NCBI GenBank assembly: GCA_024640925.1
Contig: JAHEEB010000398.1
Span: 1-5,124, forward strand
DNA: 5,124 nucleotides
Source: Bacteroidota bacterium
Lineage (GTDB): Bacteria; Bacteroidota; Bacteroidia; Bacteroidales; UBA10428
Direction: 5' to 3'
Part shown: piece after piece, positions 1-5,124 of the stretch
How the letters are laid out: every line of letters starts with the position of its first letter
Numbering within the stretch: position 1 is the first letter of the stretch
Program-made: the position numbers and the translations under genes
Notes under the pieces: model-generated
Seen by the model: the letters and a program-made list of their open reading frames with translations, nothing else
What the model was told of the DNA's origin: nothing
The model's database searches: none

Positions 1-995
1 CGAAGACAATTCTAATATTAATTTTAATTTATGCATCAATATCTCATTTTTCACATTTATTAATTGGTTCAGTTATAATAATCATTGTATTGATTGTTAA
101 GGTTTTATTTAAAAATAAATTAACGAACATTTCTTTTAAAAGAATTTTTATTGTTTCTGCTTTTGTTTTTTCTGGCTGGCTGGTATTACCTGGCATTAAT
201 TTTCTGGTCGAAAAACAATTTATACTATCGAAAGGATCTCATGTTTTTTTAATGGCACATTTATGTGAAACTGGAATTCTACATAAATTTCTAGATGAAA
301 ACTGCACAAAACCTGAATTTCAAGAATGCAAATTGTGTAATTATAAGGATTCCTTGCCCAGTGACCTGGCAACTTTCATTTTTGCAGAAAACAATATTCC
401 AAAAAAAACGGGTGGTTGGGAAGGTTGTAAGAAAGAATATAATAAGATAATAATTTCTACTTTAAAACAACCTAAATACTTAGGGTTAAATATTTATCGT
501 TCCTTTAAATATGGACTTATTCAGCTCACAAAAAATGATATTGGTCAGGGATTATCTGCTTATAATGAAGGTAGTGCTCCTTATTTGGTGATTGAGAGGA
601 GATTTAAATATGAATTAAACAACTATTTAAATAGCAGGCAAAATATTTGGAATGGTGCGACCATGAATCTGAAACCCTTAAATTCAATACATTTAAAGTT
701 ATTAATATTATCCTTATTCATTGTAATTCTTTTATTTACTCACCCAATTCTGTTAAAAGTCGATTCAAATTCAAAAGCCTTCTTACTATTTATTATTCTA
801 TCAATTTTAGTAAACTCTTTTATAACAGCAGGTTTAAATTCGCCATGTGAAAGGTTTCAAGCAAGAGTAGTATGGTTACTACCATTTTCAATTATTATAT
901 TAATTGTAAAAAACTATGCGTTAATTTCAAAAACTATTTATAATGCTCTGTTTAAATCATGGTTTAAAAACAATGATCAAATGAAAATTGAATAA
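1..995 (+). CDS. Polytopic membrane protein of unknown function, 5'-truncated by the window edge
   Basis: The frame is open from the first complete codon (bases 3-5, AAG) to a TAA stop at 993-995, giving 330 residues of the C-terminal part. A TTG at 90-92 could be read as a start, but the frame continues upstream with hydrophobic membrane-like residues (for example LLIGSVIIIIV), so the true start is probably outside the window. Hydrophobic segments lie at about residues 2-14, 18-33, 48-69, 233-251, 258-277 and 290-308. Between the third and fourth is a hydrophilic loop of about 160 residues with Cys at 88, 101, 109, 112 and 142 and the phrases HVFLMAHLCETG, CKLCNYKDSLPSD and KKTGGWEGC. The tail carries SPCERFQARVVWLLPF before the last membrane segment. 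Many membrane helices plus one large loop would suit a GT-C-type glycosyltransferase or other envelope protein, but I see no catalytic motif that proves it. From memory, similar xLCxYxDxLP loops occur in unassigned membrane proteins of Proteobacteria and Bacteroidota. The coding sequence is strikingly AT-rich. I am confident it is a real gene and leave the function open. Confidence 0.85.
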   Translation, partial: KTILILILIYASISHFSHLLIGSVIIIIVLIVKVLFKNKLTNISFKRIFIVSAFVFSGWLVLPGINFLVEKQFILSKGSHVFLMAHLCETGILHKFLDENCTKPEFQECKLCNYKDSLPSDLATFIFAENNIPKKTGGWEGCKKEYNKIIISTLKQPKYLGLNIYRSFKYGLIQLTKNDIGQGLSAYNEGSAPYLVIERRFKYELNNYLNSRQNIWNGATMNLKPLNSIHLKLLILSLFIVILLFTHPILLKVDSNSKAFLLFIILSILVNSFITAGLNSPCERFQARVVWLLPFSIIILIVKNYALISKTIYNALFKSWFKNNDQMKIE

Positions 996-1022
996 AATAT
1001 AATATTTTATTGTAATATTATA
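991..1022 (+). terminator. A/T-only inverted repeats at the end of the plus-strand gene, possible weak terminator
   Basis: Two overlapping inverted repeats are visible. AATAAAATAT (991-1000) pairs with ATATTTTATT (1002-1011) around a single base and overlaps the TAA stop of the membrane protein gene. Alternatively TATAATATT (998-1006) pairs with AATATTATA (1014-1022) around a 7-base loop. The two folds are mutually exclusive. The stems contain no G or C, so they would be weak in RNA, and such repeats arise easily by chance in AT-rich DNA. The position directly at the gene end is suggestive, no more. Confidence 0.3.
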
Positions 1023-1059
1023 AAAATGGTAGAGACAAGGCATGCCTTGTCTCTACCAT
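1021..1059 (-). terminator. Rho-independent terminator of the A2M-family gene
   Basis: Read on the minus strand, the TAA stop of the A2M gene (1067-1069) is followed after 7 bases by the perfect 34-base palindrome. This can fold into a stem of up to about 15 bp once a few central bases form the loop. TTTTTA follows at once (complement of 1026-1021, the first T being the last stem base). Stop, strong hairpin and U-run is the classic intrinsic terminator layout. On the plus strand the hairpin is followed by GAACAAATTA with no T-run, so it is a better terminator for the minus-strand gene than for the membrane protein gene. Confidence 0.75.
1026..1059. repeat. Perfect 34-bp palindrome of the GTAGAGAC...GTCTCTAC type
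   Basis: The left arm ATGGTAGAGACAAGGCA (1026-1042) is the exact reverse complement of the right arm (1043-1059), with no spacer; the centre reads GGCATGCC. Symmetry stops at 1025/1060. The element is much richer in G+C than the A/T-only DNA on its left. Palindromes beginning GTAGAGAC and ending GTCTCTAC are, from memory, dispersed in many copies between genes of Bacteroidota, cyanobacteria and others, so this may be one copy of a REP- or MITE-like family. Only one copy lies in this window, so repetition cannot be shown here. Confidence 0.75.
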
Positions 1060-1066
1060 GAACAAA

Positions 1067-4000
1067 TTATTTCACCTTCACCCTTATTCCTTCGGAATGG
1101 CTTGCAAATTCTGGTGCATACATGCATTGAATTGTTGTAATACCATTGGAGAAATCGCCTTTTTGCGATACTCTTAAAGGGTATTCAAAAACGTAGGTAC
1201 CTTTTGGCAACCAGCCTATAAAGAAATTGGTAGCCAGGTCTCGTGGACTTTCATAATAATAGAGTCCATCCTGGAATTTGTACCTTGAAAGGGTTTCCAC
1301 AGGCTCGAAAGCTGCAGCCCGCATATCCTTCATATGCACGTATTCCATGGTGCGGTCGACCCTGAGCTCAATTCTTACTTTTATAAGATCGCCTGGGTGA
1401 AGTTCTGTGTTCTCGGTGACTGGCGTAATAACTGGGCCATTATCGGTGTTTACCTGCAGGAATAATTGTTTATTCAGCTTCAACGGAGTTTCAGCCGGAG
1501 TAATTTTATCGAGTTGCTCGAAATACTGCCAGTAAACGGCACCCCAGGCTACACCATCATCTGTTTTGGTAACCGTAATGTTACCCATTTCCGGTTTCAT
1601 TTCAGCAGCTATCCATGCTGTTTTAAAGTATCCGGTGCCTGCTTCTACTTTTGCATCGGGACGTTTAGATGGATCGATAAGCTCCCCTCCTACTTTGATT
1701 TGAACCTGTGCATCGCTGGTCAGCAAATCGGTTCCACGGCGCAGCAAAGCATAACAAGCTTCGCTGGTTGCCTTGGTAGTCTTCCAATCCTGGGTTTGCT
1801 TCTGCTTTAAAAGCCATACTTTGAGGTCTTCAACCGATTTAATATCATTAGCAACCTCGTCATAAACTTCAATCATCAATGCCTGGGTCTCAATAGGCGC
1901 CTGATACCAGAAATATCCATATTCATGTTTCCAATACATACCCATCTCTTCGGAATGCAATGCTCTTTCGCTAAGCGATTTTATAATAGCAGCCGGAGTT
2001 ATTTTATCATCGTAACGGTATAGAGCAAGAGCCATCATACCCTGCATGTAAATATCATTCTTCAGCCAGTATTTTTTAGCTTGCCCAAAGAAATAATCAA
2101 ATCCTTCTTTGTTACGGTTATCTATTGCAATATCTTTGAAATAACTTCGGGTATATAAATAATGTATTTCGGTACATTCAAGGTTATTATCTTCCATTTT
2201 TATGTATCCTTTTTTAGCCTGGGCTTTCAAATATTCATAATGACTTTGCATTTGCCGATCAATATAACCCAATGCATTTTCGAGCATCTGCCAGGTTCTG
2301 GAGTCATTGCGCACAGATTTAACACCCATAACATCCAGGTGACCCATTCCGGCAACAATATGCTGAGTGATATATCTGTCTTCGGGGAAACCCGGGAACC
2401 AGCTAAAACCGCCACTCCCGTTCTGTGCTTCCATGATTTTCTTTAATGTACGCTCCAACTCATTGCCCATGCGGTTCAGGTCGAATAAGAGAGCAACATT
2501 TCTCTTTCTCTGGCTTTCGCTTTTTGCATTTAATACCCAAGGAGTCTCTTCAAGCAGAGCTGATTTAAGCTCCTGATTTTTCTCGAGGTTCGAAAGCAGG
2601 GCATCGGGCTGAATGGTAGCCCAGACATCGAATATTGATTTAATCTTAGGATTTGAATTTGAAATGTGCGATGCAATGGAATTTGCATAGAACCTTGAGA
2701 AGGTTTGTTCCGTGCATTCGTATGGGTATTCCATCATGTATGGAAGGGCCTGTACAGCATACCAGGCTGGATTTGAGGTAAACTCCAGCGTAAACCTGTT
2801 ATTTCTGAGGGTTGATGATGTATTGTCAACCATTTTATCCAACCGGAAAGTCTTGGTTTGTTTGCCTCTTATTGGAAGTGGCATCGTTTCAGTAACCAGC
2901 ATTCTGTTGGTAACAACCGGCAGAATCATTTCCTCGCCATCGGAGAAATCACCCGATTTTGCAACTATACGATAGGTTATGGCCTGAATACCTTCGGGTA
3001 TTTCAATGGCCCATTCCACATTTGTACTTTGTTTTTCTTTAAGGGTGAATGATTTTTGTTTATCCTGGTTTTTCATCAAATCGTCGATAGGTTTCATGGT
3101 AAGAGCATCGAAGAATTCGAGCTGTGCCTGACCAGATAATTCTTTATCGACAAGACTTGTAATCTTGGCAGCAAAAATCATTTTATCATTTTCTCTGAAA
3201 AAACGCGGTTGATTGGGCACTACCATCAGGTCTTTCTGAGTTTTAAGCTCGTTAGTTATCAGTCCTGACTTTAAGTCCCTGGTGTGGGCAAATCCCAGCA
3301 TTTTCCAACGTGTAAGGGCTTCAGGTATAGTGAAATTGATGATTATCACACCATTTGAATCGGTCTGGAGATTAGGATAAAAGAATGCCGTTTCGTTGAA
3401 GTTTTTTCGAATCTTAACATCACTAAAACTTTGTGTATTATTTTCAACAGATTTTTCTTTTGCTACAGAATTTGCTTGTTGATCGCCAGGTGCAGGTGCA
3501 GCTGCTGCTTCATCCATTGATGCAAATCCAAACTCTTTTTTGGAAACAGCAGATTTCATTCGAATATTGCCATCTCTTTTTGCTGATGCAGGTGCTAACT
3601 CATACAATACCTCTGCCGATTTATCTTCTTCTATCATTCCCCCACGAGCATAAAAATAGTGATACAGATTATAGTTAAACCAGTTAAGATAGTCGTACGA
3701 TGGAGAACTGTAATATTTACTATCGAAATGATTCCAATCTTTATCGTAATTCCGGAATTCATTTTTAATAAAACCATTGGTGCTTAACCAGGTAAGCCGG
3801 GGAGCTGTAGAACTATAAAACGATGCAGACCAGTTATGGTCTTTAAAAGCATCCAGCGAAGCATCATAAAGTGTTGCCACCATTTCGGCCATAACCTTAT
3901 CTGCTTTGTAACCCGATATTTTTAGTTTCCATTGCTCCTCCTGTCCCGGTTGCAGCTTATCGCGAAACGTTTCAAATTTTATATCCAGTTGCTTATTGGT

Positions 4001-5124
4001 ATAGGGAACAACAATATTCGAAGTTTCGCTATATAAGCGGCTATCTTTCACAAATGTATAATGAATGGCAATATTACCACGGTATTCTTCTTTAACAGGA
4101 ATATCGATTAGCCGTTTTTCGTTGTTCAGAGTGAACCGTTGAGTATTGAGAATTTCTCCATCCTGCTCAATCTCATATAGCACATTGATTTTTTCTGAGG
4201 AAGACGCTAATAATACAGCATTTTCGCCCGGTTCACATACAGCCTTCAATGATACCAGTTGATTAACAATAGGATATGATACATCTTTACTTTTTGAGTC
4301 ATTCATATCAAAATAGGCTACTTCTTTTACATCCTGTCCGAATTTATCCTTGCTGGTTATCTCAAGCATGTATTTCCCTGGTTCCCAGGAACGAAGGTTT
4401 TTTATACCAAATTCCTTTTCTTTAGCTGTTTCGAATGAATAATTAAAAACCTCTTTTTCTTTTTCCCATTTATGGAAGTTGTTTTCATCGTTGTACAAAT
4501 CATTCGGGAAATTTTTATGGTATTCTGTTTCAGATAATACGTATTTATCAGGTTTTTCCCATAACCGATCCCGATAAGCTCTTGCAGGGTTTTTAAGTTT
4601 CCAGATTTTTATACTCCCTGATGCAGGCTCAAATTCACCTGACAGATTAGTGGTGGTAATTGAGAATTTCTTTTCTGTTAGTTTGTTATTGCTTAAATCA
4701 ATATCGTTTATATCAACACCAATAATAAGTGATTTATAAGAAACATTAACCGAAGCTTGTTTGCTGTGTGTTTCGCCGTTTATATCCGTTACATCAGCAT
4801 AGATTGTATAGGTAAAAACCGGATCAGAATTTTTATTGACTGTCTCATCAGGAATAGCCTTAAAATCGATGGAGAATTTACCTTCGGAATCTGTAGTTCC
4901 GGTACCATTAGTAATCTCCATTTCAGGTGAAACAGGATAATATCCATACCAGCACCACCACCAATATGGAAAACGAGCCTTGCGTACAACCCTGTATTTA
5001 AGTGAAGCATTATCAATGTTAGCCCCTGAATAAGCAGTAGCCTTACCTGTAGCTTTAATTATTTCCCCAAGCTTAAAACTTCCTTTTATCGGGTCAAAAG
5101 CAACTTCGAATTTCGGTCTCTTAT
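1067..5124 (-). CDS. Alpha-2-macroglobulin family protein with intact thioester, N-terminus outside the window
   Basis: The frame is open from the window edge (first complete codon 5120-5122) to TAA at 1067-1069, giving 1351 residues. The ATG at 4919-4921 is an internal Met: the 67 codons before it read as typical family sequence (KRPKFEVAFDPIKG, ATAYSGANIDNASLKYRVV). A2M proteins trap proteases: cleavage of a bait segment exposes a Cys-Gln thioester that binds the attacker covalently. Approximate order in window residues: macroglobulin-like beta domains 1-377, the first with an aromatic run YWWWCWYGYY (53-62); bait-region domain 378-570 (start TFRDKLQPGQEEQWKLKISG, 385-404) with a Tyr/Trp-rich segment 453-494 and a flexible Ala/Pro/Gln/Ser tract near 538-567; central A2M domain 574-667 (NETAFFYPNLQTD); thioester helical domain about 777-1130 with CTEQ at 803-806 (Cys codon 2714-2716) and GGFSWFPGFPEDRYITQHI (904-922); C-terminal receptor-binding-like (bMG10-type) domain about 1217-1351. 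Domain borders are estimates. Phylum members often reach 1800-2100 residues (from memory), so several hundred are missing. The signal peptide or lipoprotein Cys, and hence location (probably periplasm or cell surface), cannot be read. No pbpC-type neighbour is visible. Confidence 0.95.
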   Translation of the reverse strand, partial: KRPKFEVAFDPIKGSFKLGEIIKATGKATAYSGANIDNASLKYRVVRKARFPYWWWCWYGYYPVSPEMEITNGTGTTDSEGKFSIDFKAIPDETVNKNSDPVFTYTIYADVTDINGETHSKQASVNVSYKSLIIGVDINDIDLSNNKLTEKKFSITTTNLSGEFEPASGSIKIWKLKNPARAYRDRLWEKPDKYVLSETEYHKNFPNDLYNDENNFHKWEKEKEVFNYSFETAKEKEFGIKNLRSWEPGKYMLEITSKDKFGQDVKEVAYFDMNDSKSKDVSYPIVNQLVSLKAVCEPGENAVLLASSSEKINVLYEIEQDGEILNTQRFTLNNEKRLIDIPVKEEYRGNIAIHYTFVKDSRLYSETSNIVVPYTNKQLDIKFETFRDKLQPGQEEQWKLKISGYKADKVMAEMVATLYDASLDAFKDHNWSASFYSSTAPRLTWLSTNGFIKNEFRNYDKDWNHFDSKYYSSPSYDYLNWFNYNLYHYFYARGGMIEEDKSAEVLYELAPASAKRDGNIRMKSAVSKKEFGFASMDEAAAAPAPGDQQANSVAKEKSVENNTQSFSDVKIRKNFNETAFFYPNLQTDSNGVIIINFTIPEALTRWKMLGFAHTRDLKSGLITNELKTQKDLMVVPNQPRFFRENDKMIFAAKITSLVDKELSGQAQLEFFDALTMKPIDDLMKNQDKQKSFTLKEKQSTNVEWAIEIPEGIQAITYRIVAKSGDFSDGEEMILPVVTNRMLVTETMPLPIRGKQTKTFRLDKMVDNTSSTLRNNRFTLEFTSNPAWYAVQALPYMMEYPYECTEQTFSRFYANSIASHISNSNPKIKSIFDVWATIQPDALLSNLEKNQELKSALLEETPWVLNAKSESQRKRNVALLFDLNRMGNELERTLKKIMEAQNGSGGFSWFPGFPEDRYITQHIVAGMGHLDVMGVKSVRNDSRTWQMLENALGYIDRQMQSHYEYLKAQAKKGYIKMEDNNLECTEIHYLYTRSYFKDIAIDNRNKEGFDYFFGQAKKYWLKNDIYMQGMMALALYRYDDKITPAAIIKSLSERALHSEEMGMYWKHEYGYFWYQAPIETQALMIEVYDEVANDIKSVEDLKVWLLKQKQTQDWKTTKATSEACYALLRRGTDLLTSDAQVQIKVGGELIDPSKRPDAKVEAGTGYFKTAWIAAEMKPEMGNITVTKTDDGVAWGAVYWQYFEQLDKITPAETPLKLNKQLFLQVNTDNGPVITPVTENTELHPGDLIKVRIELRVDRTMEYVHMKDMRAAAFEPVETLSRYKFQDGLYYYESPRDLATNFFIGWLPKGTYVFEYPLRVSQKGDFSNGITTIQCMYAPEFASHSEGIRVKVK

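Noticed and set aside
647..850. 67-codon plus-strand frame inside the membrane protein gene
   Set aside because: It is fully nested in another frame of the larger gene, with no supporting motif; chance is likely in AT-rich DNA.
90..995. TTG at 90-92 as the start of a complete 301-residue membrane protein
   Set aside because: The same frame is open to base 3 and encodes further hydrophobic segments. There is no clear ribosome binding site, and TTG is a rare start, so the gene is treated as truncated by the window.
3490..3515. Short GCAGGTGCAGGTGC-like repeat considered as a functional DNA repeat
   Set aside because: It simply encodes the Ala/Pro-rich stretch of the bait region on the minus strand and is too short and irregular to be an independent repeat element.
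1466..3678. Several plus-strand open frames of 64-114 codons opposite the A2M gene
   Set aside because: They are antisense shadows of a long, well-supported coding region. Their products are low-complexity or rich in Phe/Ser/Cys, with no motifs and no convincing ribosome binding sites.
1067..4921. ATG at 4919-4921 as the start of a complete 1284-residue A2M protein
   Set aside because: The 67 upstream in-frame codons to the window edge have no stop and encode recognisable family sequence, so this Met lies inside a macroglobulin domain.
4789..5016. 75-codon minus-strand open frame
   Set aside because: It overlaps the A2M gene in another frame, whose own translation here is clearly family-like; the product has no recognisable features.

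Overview
The window looks like chromosomal DNA from a member of the Bacteroidota. The main support is the large minus-strand protein, whose sequence style matches the long alpha-2-macroglobulin (A2M) proteins of that phylum as I remember them: the phrase ADVTDINGETHS, an aromatic-rich segment after ARFPY, and a YECTEQTFSRFYAN thioester region. The low-GC plus-strand gene is compatible with this. No tRNA, rRNA, CRISPR array or transposase gene is visible.

Layout: two protein genes point towards each other and both run off the window, so neither start codon nor either promoter is present. Bases 1-995 (+) hold the C-terminal 330 residues of a very AT-rich polytopic membrane protein with a cysteine-containing loop; I cannot assign its function. 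Bases 996-1066 are the convergent gap. It contains A/T-only inverted repeats just after the plus-strand stop and a perfect 34-bp palindrome (1026-1059). Followed by a T-run on the minus strand, this palindrome makes a convincing terminator for the minus-strand gene. It also resembles the GTAGAGAC...GTCTCTAC palindromes scattered through many bacterial genomes. Bases 1067-5124 (-) hold the C-terminal 1351 residues of a bacterial A2M-family protein with an intact C-x-E-Q thioester motif; its N-terminal part lies beyond base 5124.

Nothing suggests that the two genes work together: they are convergent and differ sharply in base composition (about 20-23% GC in the three sampled 60-base lines of the first, 32-52% in four sampled lines of the second). 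I see no clear new biological system. The points most worth a second look are the palindrome, the composition step at the gene boundary, the unassigned cysteine-bearing membrane protein, and the unusual aromatic-rich stretches in the A2M protein.
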